In this document: one piece after another, positions 1 to 6,947 of the stretch
How the letters are laid out: each line of letters starts with the position of its first letter
Numbering within the stretch: position 1 is the stretch's first letter
Source: JAUIAI01 sp049680625
GTDB taxonomy: Bacteria > Pseudomonadota > Gammaproteobacteria > Burkholderiales > Burkholderiaceae_E
Direction of reading: 5' to 3'
NCBI GenBank assembly: GCA_049680625.1
Contig: JBAUID010000069.1
Location: 1-15,213, forward strand
Length of the DNA stretch: 15,213 nt
Translations under genes and position numbers: made by a program
The notes under the pieces: generated by a model
Databases searched by the model: none
What the model was told of the DNA's origin: nothing
Seen by the model: only the letters and a program-made list of their open reading frames with translations

Positions 1-227
1 AGCGTTGTTCCGTGTAAAAACACGTCGATGTCACTGAATCGAAGGGCGGCCTCTTCAAGCACCTGGCAGACACCGGCGATAACCGCCTCTTCAGGCGCCT
101 GAGGCGTGGTTAAGACCTTCGTGGTTATCAGTTGCCTGCCAATCTGCAGGACAACGTCGGTAAATGTGCCGCCGATATCCGACGCGACACGGACACGATG
201 ACGGCCTGATTGTTTGACCTCGCTCAT
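1..227 (-). CDS. Hydantoinase A / oxoprolinase family protein, N-terminus only (cut by window edge)
   Basis: This is the first 75 codons of a gene that continues beyond base 1. The start ATG (225-227) follows a GGGAG Shine-Dalgarno (231-235) three bases away. Residues 17-24 read DIGGTFTD, the phosphate-binding signature at the N-terminus of the HyuA/N-methylhydantoinase A/5-oxoprolinase family. Residues 72-75 read HGTT, the next conserved element. Family members are ATP-dependent amide-ring hydrolases, or the A subunits of acetone- and caprolactam-type enzymes, and usually pair with a HyuB subunit encoded next door, which would lie outside this window. The substrate cannot be told from this fragment. 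It is the last visible gene of the long minus-strand series, 88 bases after the esterase gene; that gap shows no strong terminator or promoter. Confidence 0.88.
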   Translation of the reverse strand, partial: MSEVKQSGRHRVRVASDIGGTFTDVVLQIGRQLITTKVLTTPQAPEEAVIAGVCQVLEEAALRFSDIDVFLHGTT

Positions 228-315
228 ATTCTCCCTTGGCAACCAGATTACCCGGTTTGTGGCTGCCCTACTACATGGTACCCGCAATCATCTGGGCAGT
301 CCCCGTTTCAACTCA

Positions 316-1302
316 TCAGATTGCAGGCTCAACACTGGCAGCACCAGTCGCATTCGCCTGTTCGAAGAACACCTGAAGCAAACCAAGCGTATCGCTGCCC
401 TCACTGGAGAAAAACGGCGCGTCGTTGGCATTAGCAGATATCCAGGCATGATCCAAACCCTGGATCATGATCTGTCTGTGTCTGGCCCAGCGCCTGATTG
501 TCGTGCGTCGACCATCGATGGTGCGTTCAACAGTACTGTCTGGTGCACCAAGGGCACTACCCGGTGGCAAATGCCCGGACTGCACCATCGCCTGGCGCAT
601 CAACTCGTCAGCATGCGTCGGATTAACCACGGCGTCGTCAACACCGTGAATAACAACAGCTGCGTAGGCACCAGAATCTGGCTTTACCAGCAGACTGACA
701 TCCCGTTGCGGGCCGGACGCAATGGCTTGCATCGCTGACGATGGCTTGGCGCTTGCACCGTAGGCCAGGCCGGAATGAAACAAGGCCAGGCGGTAGTGGG
801 CCGGATGGTGGGCGCAGACAGCAGCCGCCAGGGCGGCGCCCGATGACATGCCGGCGATCGCGGTCTGCGCAGTTTCTATTCCAAGCATCCGACGCGCCTT
901 TTCGGTCGCCTTGGCAACAATCGCAACCTCCCCACCGCCACGCATTACCCGTTTATCGAACCAGTTCCAGCAACGATACATATTTGCCATTCGCGACTGA
1001 TCTGGCAACAAGACCGCCCAGTGGTGTTCAGCGACAAACTCGTGCACTCCTGCCGCCCTGGCAAAATCGGCTGCGTTTTGTCGGCACCCGTGAAGCAGGA
1101 CGAGCAACCGGGTGGGTCTTACCGCCTCCCCGGAAGTTGATGCAGGAGTTATTAGTAATGTTTTTCTCCTCGGTGCAACCCACGGCGCGAGGCGCAGCCA
1201 TCCCCGTAATGCGAACGTACCGCCACGGCTAACTTCAGTTGCTACACCTACCTGCGCGTCATCGGCTAGTAGTGCCCCCTGATCGCGCGTTGAGTCAGTC
1301 AT
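316..1302 (-). CDS. PHB depolymerase family esterase (alpha/beta hydrolase)
   Basis: A 328-aa serine hydrolase of the Esterase_PHB / polyhydroxybutyrate depolymerase-like family. Visible elements in order: the oxyanion-hole segment HGC at 71-73 after a hydrophobic strand, the nucleophile elbow GMSSG at 151-155 with Ser153, a likely acid Asp222 or Asp223 in HGVDDAVVNP, and the likely catalytic His285 in DHAW. The family cleaves short-chain polyester or other ester bonds. No signal peptide is visible in the polar N-terminus, so a cytoplasmic enzyme is inferred, unlike the secreted depolymerases. An AGGAG (1314-1318) lies 11 bases before the ATG. The gene begins 36 bases after the CxxCH/HEAT gene, suggesting cotranscription. 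True PHB depolymerase activity is not shown; feruloyl- or acetyl-esterase-like activity is equally possible. Confidence 0.88.
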   Translation of the reverse strand: MTDSTRDQGALLADDAQVGVATEVSRGGTFALRGWLRLAPWVAPRRKTLLITPASTSGEAVRPTRLLVLLHGCRQNAADFARAAGVHEFVAEHHWAVLLPDQSRMANMYRCWNWFDKRVMRGGGEVAIVAKATEKARRMLGIETAQTAIAGMSSGAALAAAVCAHHPAHYRLALFHSGLAYGASAKPSSAMQAIASGPQRDVSLLVKPDSGAYAAVVIHGVDDAVVNPTHADELMRQAMVQSGHLPPGSALGAPDSTVERTIDGRRTTIRRWARHRQIMIQGLDHAWISANANDAPFFSSEGSDTLGLLQVFFEQANATGAASVEPAI

Positions 1303-1338
1303 TATTCATTCCACTCCTGAAAATTACCGCTAATTTTT

Positions 1339-2172
1339 TTAGTTGCGGATGCCGTTAAGTTTCTTGATTGCGTCCTGCGCATCCCAGCGAACATTGGTAT
1401 TCGGATGTGCGGCCAGTGACGCCAATGCCCGCAACCCCGCGTCGCGCTCAGCAATGTCCGCAATACGTTTCACCGCGAACCGAACGATCTCATTATTCGT
1501 ACTCGCAAGCTCTTCAATATATTGACCCAGGTATTTCTGGCTTCGCATTTTTGCCAGTAATCGTTTCGAGTTTCGTTTATCGGCCAGCGCCACATGCTGA
1601 TCCAGCAATTCTACGATTGTTACGGCTGGCTTGCCGAGTCGAATCAAAACTTCACCATAAACGCTGGGCTGAGACCCATAGACCAGCGCATTAGAAAACA
1701 ATATCGGAACTATTTGCCCCAACCCTTCTGATTTGCTATCAATTGTCGCTGCCGCTTGTTCGGGTAAACAAGTAGCCCGATGATGCAAAGCGCGCATTAT
1801 CCGAAGGTTTTCCCAGCCGCTTTCATCGGGATGCCTGGCATCAGCGAAAAGTTGATACGATTCACCAATCGTCGATGGCGTTCGGGCCAGTGGCAGAGTT
1901 GCTATTTGCGCGTCTGCTGACTCAAAGTCGTAATACGTATCCCATGACCGATCGCCAACCTCCTGGTGGGTACCAACGAAGCGAACTGTTGTACCGCTCA
2001 CCCACGGGCCGAATGGTTGGCGCAATCGATAGTGACAACCATTACACAATGAGAACGGACGACGGCTGAACCGTTGGAGCCACGAATAGCACGCCAACAA
2101 ACCGGTACTACTTGTTAGCAATATCAACCCGGTAACCAGACCGGGGAAAGTGCACCCGCACCGTACCGACAT
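1339..2172 (-). CDS. Membrane-anchored protein with one CxxCH motif and C-terminal HEAT-like repeats
   Basis: I do not recognise this family. From the ATG at 2170-2172 it gives 277 aa. That start overlaps the GST gene by 65 bases and has no clear Shine-Dalgarno, so a TTG start near 2127 (262 aa) is possible. Residues 11-32 form a hydrophobic segment that could be a signal anchor; its end, LLAC with Cys28, resembles a lipobox. Residues 43-47 read CNGCH, a c-type heme attachment motif just outside the membrane segment. The last 60 or so residues form helical HEAT-like repeats (FAVKRIADIAERDAG, then LASLAAHPNTNVRWDAQDA). Inference: an exported, tethered, possibly monoheme protein with a protein-binding repeat domain. 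It is translationally linked to the GST gene upstream and lies 36 bases before the esterase gene. The reading frame stays open far upstream inside the GST gene; I treat that part as a shadow. Confidence 0.7.
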   Translation of the reverse strand: MSVRCGCTFPGLVTGLILLTSSTGLLACYSWLQRFSRRPFSLCNGCHYRLRQPFGPWVSGTTVRFVGTHQEVGDRSWDTYYDFESADAQIATLPLARTPSTIGESYQLFADARHPDESGWENLRIMRALHHRATCLPEQAAATIDSKSEGLGQIVPILFSNALVYGSQPSVYGEVLIRLGKPAVTIVELLDQHVALADKRNSKRLLAKMRSQKYLGQYIEELASTNNEIVRFAVKRIADIAERDAGLRALASLAAHPNTNVRWDAQDAIKKLNGIRN

Positions 2173-3055
2173 CAGCTGCCGTTCGGTCAACGGCAATTGT
2201 TTCGGCGTCAGCATAGCGAACAAACCCTTCAACAGGTTGTTCGCCCCCGTCGACATCCGGACTGATCGTGACAGGTATTCCTTCGACCAGACCTTGTGGG
2301 TCATTGGCCGCAACCCCGGTTGCTGTTGCAGGTTCGAGCGTCTTCGCCAGAGTAATCGCGTCATCCGCAGCCATGACGGTGGATTCGCCATGGCCAAGGG
2401 CACGGACGCCAGCTTCCCAACGGAGTAGTTCAGAAAACTCGGCAAGCAACGAAGGCCCTGCCGCGCAGCGAGCGCGCAAAAACCAGACGACGTAGTAGAT
2501 TTGAGCATCAATCGCCGCCGGTACCGACCCAAGCATAAACGGACGACCATCACTCAGTTGTTGGTTCAGCCATGACAAGGACGCCCGCATCTGCGCGACG
2601 AGATGCGGTAACTGGGCATTAGCCTTTTTCAAATCAGCGGCCCAGTCTGTGCCCAGATACAAGCGCCCACGGTCTTGTGCAAAATCGGCAGGCAAGTCAT
2701 CACCAGCAGAACCCAGGACCAATTTGACCGCCAGATCAAACAGTGCCCCGTCAGTCCAGCGACTCAAGCACCACATCAGGCCGGCGTCGGTGGGAAACAT
2801 CCCAGGGGACGGATAGCGTCGCTCAATTTCGCGGATGATGCACTGGCTGTCGCAAAAAATATCGGCGCCTATCTGCATAACCGGTGTACGCCGATAACCG
2901 CCAGTCAATGCTGTCAGCAGTGGCTTGGGCGGCAAGCGCGGAATTTCCACATCCCGCCAGGCGATATTCTTAATCCCAAATACGACCCGTACTTTTTCGG
3001 CGACCGGTGACTGTGGATAGTTGTGGTAGACGATTTGGAACTCGGATTCCCGCAT
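2108..3055 (-). CDS. Glutathione S-transferase-like protein with C-terminal extension
   Basis: A 315-aa protein. Residues 6-82 form a thioredoxin-fold GST N-terminal domain: YHNYPQSPVAEKV at 10-22 is the glutathione-side helix region, RTPVM contains the conserved cis-proline (Pro58), and DSQCI (69-73) gives the Asp-Ser pair that binds the glutathione gamma-glutamyl group. Residues about 90-230 fit the helical GST C-terminal domain. Residues about 235-315 are an additional beta-rich-looking tail beyond the usual 200-230 aa GST length. The start is well supported: AGGAAG (3062-3067) lies six bases before the ATG. It is transcribed after the ABC permease across 96 bases filled mostly by a 14-bp tandem repeat. 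A glutathione-linked role in detoxification or substrate processing is inferred; no substrate is indicated. Confidence 0.87.
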   Translation of the reverse strand: MRESEFQIVYHNYPQSPVAEKVRVVFGIKNIAWRDVEIPRLPPKPLLTALTGGYRRTPVMQIGADIFCDSQCIIREIERRYPSPGMFPTDAGLMWCLSRWTDGALFDLAVKLVLGSAGDDLPADFAQDRGRLYLGTDWAADLKKANAQLPHLVAQMRASLSWLNQQLSDGRPFMLGSVPAAIDAQIYYVVWFLRARCAAGPSLLAEFSELLRWEAGVRALGHGESTVMAADDAITLAKTLEPATATGVAANDPQGLVEGIPVTISPDVDGGEQPVEGFVRYADAETIAVDRTAADVGTVRVHFPRSGYRVDIANK

Positions 3056-3078
3056 AGCTGGCTTCCTGCTGTGATGAG

Positions 3079-3148
3079 CGGCAATTGAATTGTGCTAACT
3101 AAATTGTGGCAACTGAATTGTGGCAACTGAATTGTGGCAACTGAATTG
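3079..3148. repeat. Tandem repeat, five 14-bp units
   Basis: Five contiguous 14-bp units run from 3079 to 3148. On the plus strand the unit is TGGCAACTGAATTG. The copies at 3107-3120, 3121-3134 and 3135-3148 are identical; 3093-3106 and 3079-3092 carry substitutions. A degenerate continuation reaches into the last codons of the proW-like gene (stop at 3152-3154). The array fills most of the 96-base gap between the permease and GST genes. Fourteen bases is not a whole number of helical turns or codons. It may be a slipped-strand microsatellite or serve as a transcript spacer or protein-binding array. Confidence 0.95.
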
Positions 3149-3151
3149 CGG

Positions 3152-4693
3152 CTATTGCTTTTTCGGCCCCTGAACAACCCGGTCGAGAATCATCGCACAG
3201 AACAAGATAGCAAAGCCAGCCAGAATGCCCTGGCCTACTGATGCGTATTGCAAGGCTTCCAGTACATCCTCACCCAGGCCTTTGGCCCCGATCAGTGACG
3301 CAACAACAACCATCGCCAGGCTCAGCATAATTGTCTGATTCACCCCGGCAAGAATCGACGGTGCCGCCAGCGGCAAATCGACCTTGGTCAGCAGATACCA
3401 TTTGGACGCACCGTAGGCGATCGCAGCTTCCCGGATCGACTCAGGCACACCACGCAGGCCAAGAACCGTCAGGCGGACAACTGGTGTACCACCAAATATC
3501 ATGGTGGTTACCACCGCCGCCGGTTTACCGGTACCGAAGAATGCAATCACCGGAATCATAAAAACAAAGGCTGGCATGGTTTGCATAAAATCCATGACCG
3601 GCCGGATGAATGCATAGAAGCGTGGCCGCCGTGCACAAAACAAGCCAAGCGGAATGCCAAGGGCAATAGATATACAGGCCGCAGTGCCGAGCAATGCCAG
3701 AGTTGTCATCGCCTTGACCCAAAACCCGAGCAGCCCCATGTAAGCCAAGAAGGCGCCAGCCGCTACAGCTGCCCCGATTCCTGCTGATAACCAGGTTGCC
3801 AGGACAATAAAGCTGGCTATCACCGGCCACGGCGTTTGCACGAACAAGACCTCAAGGGCATCGAGTACAGTTCGAATGCCAAAGGTAATGATATCGAAGA
3901 TCCGCTCGCCACCACTGCTGATGAAATTGAAGAAACGCTCGACCCACGCAATAGCACTTAGCCTGATCTGCGGATGAGTGGGAAACTCCGATAACCAGCT
4001 CACCACCCCCGGAAAGCTAAAGTGAACAATGCTGACCACGTAAATAATAGTCACAAAAGCAGCAGAAATTGCGGTTCGCCAGATATCCAAACCGGCATTC
4101 AGACTCCGATCAGACAACCAGTTTGAAAACCGTTTCTCTAAAGCCGTGTTAGCGACCACCCCTTCAGCAAGCTTAATCACCAACAGCAAACCCAGGCCAA
4201 ACAAGGCCACTGAGGTCGCGGTGGCCTCCAGTTGAGCAGCCTCTGCACGAATACCGCCAATAGCGCCTTCAAGCGAGGCAATTGCCCGGCGAAAGACATC
4301 AACATTATCAGCGCCACGGTTTATCGCCGCTTCGAGTTGTTCGTAACGCAGCTTCAAGGTGCCTTCAACCTGCACGATACGATCACGGGCTTCAGCACCC
4401 AGATCGCCAAAAAGACCCCGCCCAAGCTGGATTAACGCAAACGCCTCCAGAATGACAAATACCAGGCCCCAGTTCCACAGACCACGCATGCCATACCAGA
4501 CCGGGCCAAGCACTGCTGCTGCCAGGTTAAACGTCCACGTAAAACCAGACTGGGCACCAATTGCCTTGAATTGACGCCGATAGTAGGCCGGATTAGTCTG
4601 AACGAATTCGTCAACGAGCAGATCTCTGTCTTCGTTTTTGCTATCCGCCTGGCGGCCGGCATCATTAGGGGCGTTTGCAGAGGACTGAGTCAT
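3152..4693 (-). CDS. proW: Glycine betaine/proline-type ABC transporter permease (ProW-like) with N-terminal extension
   Basis: A 513-aa inner-membrane permease. The C-terminal half (about 325-508) is a binding-protein-dependent transport domain with about six membrane spans and the cytoplasmic coupling loop REAAIAYGASKWYLLTKVDLPLA at its usual place (421-443; EAA and the distal G are conserved). Segments such as MQTMPAFVFMIPVIAFFG (370-387) are typical of the ProW/OpuAB family. The first 200 residues are unusual: 34-90 (NPAYYRRQFKAIG, then FTWTFNLAAAVLGPVWYGMR) resemble a DUF2628-type membrane domain, followed by a probable coiled coil (105-160) and another hydrophobic helix (160-180). Typical ProW is about 350 aa. 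It starts three bases after the ATPase stop, so the two are translationally coupled. Family assignment is firm; the transported solute and the role of the extension are not. Confidence 0.92.
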   Translation of the reverse strand: MTQSSANAPNDAGRQADSKNEDRDLLVDEFVQTNPAYYRRQFKAIGAQSGFTWTFNLAAAVLGPVWYGMRGLWNWGLVFVILEAFALIQLGRGLFGDLGAEARDRIVQVEGTLKLRYEQLEAAINRGADNVDVFRRAIASLEGAIGGIRAEAAQLEATATSVALFGLGLLLVIKLAEGVVANTALEKRFSNWLSDRSLNAGLDIWRTAISAAFVTIIYVVSIVHFSFPGVVSWLSEFPTHPQIRLSAIAWVERFFNFISSGGERIFDIITFGIRTVLDALEVLFVQTPWPVIASFIVLATWLSAGIGAAVAAGAFLAYMGLLGFWVKAMTTLALLGTAACISIALGIPLGLFCARRPRFYAFIRPVMDFMQTMPAFVFMIPVIAFFGTGKPAAVVTTMIFGGTPVVRLTVLGLRGVPESIREAAIAYGASKWYLLTKVDLPLAAPSILAGVNQTIMLSLAMVVVASLIGAKGLGEDVLEALQYASVGQGILAGFAILFCAMILDRVVQGPKKQ

Positions 4694-4696
4694 AGC

Positions 4697-5785
4697 TTAA
4701 GACGTCTCCGTACCTTCGATGACAGTTCTGAGTAAATCAACCCGCGTAACAACACCAACCCGTTGATTCTTGTTATCAACAATTACGACCGGTAGTTCGC
4801 TCGATATGGCACTGTTGATCAGGTCGCCAAGACTTGCTTGCTCTGGGAAAGTTGGCGCGTCCATACTGATTGCCCCGTTTGCCGATTCAAAACTATCGAC
4901 CGGCTGCATCACTGCGTGGGCTCGCACCACTTTGAGGCGGGAAATACCGGCAACAAACTCGCTTACATATTCATCAACCGGATTCATCACGATGTCTTCC
5001 GGCGTACCGATCTGGATAATGCGGCCGTCACGCATGATGGCAATGCGGTGCCCAATGCGCACCGCTTCGTCCAAGTCGTGGGTAATAAAAACCGTAGTTT
5101 TGTTCATACCCGCGGCCAGACTCATGAACTCGTTTTGCAATTGGCGACGAATTAACGGGTCCAGGGCGCTAAAGGGTTCGTCCATCAACAAAATTTCCGG
5201 GTCGGCTGCCAGGGCGCGCGCGAGACCCACACGCTGCTGCATACCGCCGGAGAGTTCGTGCGCGAAACGATTGCCCCAACCGGTAAGTTCCACCAGGCCA
5301 ATGCAACGTTCGGCTGCTTCGAGTCGTTTGTTCTTGCTGACCCCGCGGATTTCCAGCGGCAACGCCACGTTATCGAGAACGGAACGATGCGGCATCAGCG
5401 CAAAGTTTTGAAAAACCATCGCGATATGTTCATTTCGAAACTGGCGCAACACATCGGGCGCCATCGCCATTACATCTTCGCCGCCAACTACAACCCTCCC
5501 CGCGGTTGGCTCCAGCAGGCGATTTATGTGGCGTACAAGCGTCGATTTACCGCTACCCGACAGACCCATGACACAAAAAATCTCGCCGGGTTGAATGGAC
5601 AGGCTGACGTCAGCTACACCGACGACGCATCCGTATTTCTCTAAGACTTCTGTTTTGGTGACACCGTTTTCGCGGATGTCTTGCAGCGCCTGCGCAGCTT
5701 GTTCACCGAAGATTTTCCATACGCCACTCAATTCGATTGCGCTGACACTGGTCCTGGCACCGATCTCGGTCTCGTTTACTGCCAC
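4697..5785 (-). CDS. proV: Glycine betaine/proline-type ABC transporter ATP-binding protein (ProV-like)
   Basis: A 362-aa ATPase that drives the importer from the cytoplasmic side. Visible motifs: Walker A GLSGSGKST (74-82), Q-loop Gln126 in VFQNFALMPHR, signature LSGGMQQR (178-185), Walker B ILLMDEP (198-204), D-loop SALD, and H-loop His236 in THDLDEA. The long stretch before Walker A (GVWKIFG, then VGVADVSLSIQPGE) is characteristic of ProV/OpuAA. Residues about 285-358 look like CBS-domain sequence (LPVVIVDNKNQRVGVVTRVDLL), the ionic-strength or nucleotide-sensing module of OpuA-type ATPases. The start is GTG (5783-5785) with no clear Shine-Dalgarno; no in-frame ATG lies just upstream. It sits between the proX-like gene (78-base gap containing a stem-loop) and the proW-like gene (3-base gap). 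Confidence 0.94.
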   Translation of the reverse strand: MAVNETEIGARTSVSAIELSGVWKIFGEQAAQALQDIRENGVTKTEVLEKYGCVVGVADVSLSIQPGEIFCVMGLSGSGKSTLVRHINRLLEPTAGRVVVGGEDVMAMAPDVLRQFRNEHIAMVFQNFALMPHRSVLDNVALPLEIRGVSKNKRLEAAERCIGLVELTGWGNRFAHELSGGMQQRVGLARALAADPEILLMDEPFSALDPLIRRQLQNEFMSLAAGMNKTTVFITHDLDEAVRIGHRIAIMRDGRIIQIGTPEDIVMNPVDEYVSEFVAGISRLKVVRAHAVMQPVDSFESANGAISMDAPTFPEQASLGDLINSAISSELPVVIVDNKNQRVGVVTRVDLLRTVIEGTETS

Positions 5786-5813
5786 TGGGGGGATTCCGGT
5801 TAAATGATCGGAT

Positions 5814-5845
5814 GTTCCGGGGCATGGAGAATTCAGCCCCGGAAC
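5814..5845 (-). promoter_or_regulatory. Perfect stem-loop between proX and proV
   Basis: Two perfect 10-bp arms, GTTCCGGGGC (5814-5823) and GCCCCGGAAC (5836-5845), flank a 12-base loop in the proX-proV gap. On the transcribed (minus) strand no uridine run follows the stem, so this is not a standard intrinsic terminator. In transporter operons such hairpins after the binding-protein gene commonly protect or separate its mRNA so that binding protein exceeds membrane components; that role is inferred here. Confidence 0.85.
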
Positions 5846-5863
5846 TAACCTTTACCTGAAAAA

Positions 5864-6829
5864 TTACTTCAGGCCGAGCCAGCCATCAACCCGGGCAGAG
5901 TTTTTAGCAACCCAGGCTTTGGCGACACTCGCAGGAGACTTGCCACCCTCAATTTCAAAGGCAAAAGACGATACGGTTTCACCGTCAAGCTGAATATTTG
6001 CCAGCAATTCTGCGATTGCCGGTGACCGCTCTTTCAACGACTTCGAATAAGCGATTTGTACCTTTTTCAGGGCGTCTTCGGTCATGACCTTGGACTTCTT
6101 GTACCAGTCCGGGTCATCCGAAGGCTGCAAAGCAATATATTTTGCCGCATCAAATGCTGGCTCCTGCAAGCGGACGATATCGTGCTGGAACCAGATGGCA
6201 TGCGGGGAGTAGCAGTAAAAGGCATAACCCACACCTTTCTTAATGCGGTCACCCACTGTTGCGGTCATAACTGCCTGATCAGCACGAATTGGGTCCATGA
6301 ATGGCAGCAAGCCATAGTCACGAACTTTGACTTCGTTGACATTGGCCGATGCCCAGCCAGGTGCACCTATCCAGATCTCACCCTTGCCATTGCCATCACT
6401 ATCCATCAGCTTGGCAATTTCCGGTCGGGCCAGATCAAAAATTGAGGTGACCTTGTGCTTGACCGAAAAGTCTTTGGCAACGCAAAAACTTTGCTTGCCT
6501 TCATATGGCTTCTTCGACAATTCGACCGTGCCGGCCCCATCAACATACTTTTTAGTGAAACTTTGTTGATTGGGCAGCCAAACATCCGGATGGACGTCGA
6601 TGTCGCCTTTACCCTGATCCATTGCCTGGAAAATACTGGCGTTGTTCCCGGGTACAAGATTGGCTTTTCCGCCAATACGGGTAACGACAATTTCCTGGAT
6701 CAAATGCGCAATTGCCTGCGCACCAGTCCAGGCGGGTGCACCGATATTGACTGTCTCAGCGGCATTTGCCGAAACGCTGCTCAGTGTTATCAAACCGGCA
6801 AGAATTGCCGGTGAGGTGAATCTTTTCAT
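5864..6829 (-). CDS. proX: Glycine betaine/proline-type ABC transporter substrate-binding protein (ProX-like)
   Basis: A 321-aa periplasmic binding protein of the OpuAC family. I use the ATG at 6827-6829 (MKRFTSPAIL), preceded by AAGGAG (6835-6840) at five bases, rather than an in-frame ATG ten codons upstream. Residues 1-23 form a signal peptide with likely cleavage after ANA. Tryptophans in segments that line the ligand cage of this family are present: Trp34 (APAWTG), Trp84 (HPDVWLPN), Trp159 (GAPGWAS) and Trp213 (HAIWF), with Tyr202/Tyr205/Tyr207 nearby. This suggests a quaternary ammonium or similar cationic/zwitterionic ligand such as glycine betaine, choline, TMAO or DMSP. The gene lies 118 bases after the PLP lyase gene and before the ATPase and permease genes, completing an importer. 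Confidence 0.93.
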   Translation of the reverse strand: MKRFTSPAILAGLITLSSVSANAAETVNIGAPAWTGAQAIAHLIQEIVVTRIGGKANLVPGNNASIFQAMDQGKGDIDVHPDVWLPNQQSFTKKYVDGAGTVELSKKPYEGKQSFCVAKDFSVKHKVTSIFDLARPEIAKLMDSDGNGKGEIWIGAPGWASANVNEVKVRDYGLLPFMDPIRADQAVMTATVGDRIKKGVGYAFYCYSPHAIWFQHDIVRLQEPAFDAAKYIALQPSDDPDWYKKSKVMTEDALKKVQIAYSKSLKERSPAIAELLANIQLDGETVSSFAFEIEGGKSPASVAKAWVAKNSARVDGWLGLK

Positions 6830-6947
6830 GATTTCTCCTTCGTGGCGCCGATGGCGCAATTGGTTTTTATCCTGTCGTTGCGTGTGAATCCGTCTTGTCT
6901 TTTCCTCCGGGTATTAAGTCGGTGCGTGAGTCAGATGTAGCCGTCGG

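Noticed and set aside
214..1232. Plus-strand open frames opposite the esterase gene
   Set aside because: They are antisense to a gene with a complete catalytic triad, lack ribosome sites and have no protein-like composition.
2173..2553. Upstream extension of the CxxCH/HEAT protein frame to 404 aa
   Set aside because: It lies entirely within the well-supported GST gene in another frame, and the translated residues there look random.
3079..3148. CRISPR-like array
   Set aside because: The repeats are only 14 bp and directly contiguous with no spacers, and no cas gene is present.
2914..3177. An 87-codon minus-strand frame through the 14-bp repeats
   Set aside because: Its sequence is a translation of the repeat and of the antecedent gene in the wrong frame; both flanking genes have better-supported boundaries.
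5814..5845. Intrinsic terminator after proX
   Set aside because: The stem is strong, but no T-run follows on the minus strand and the ATPase gene continues the same operon.
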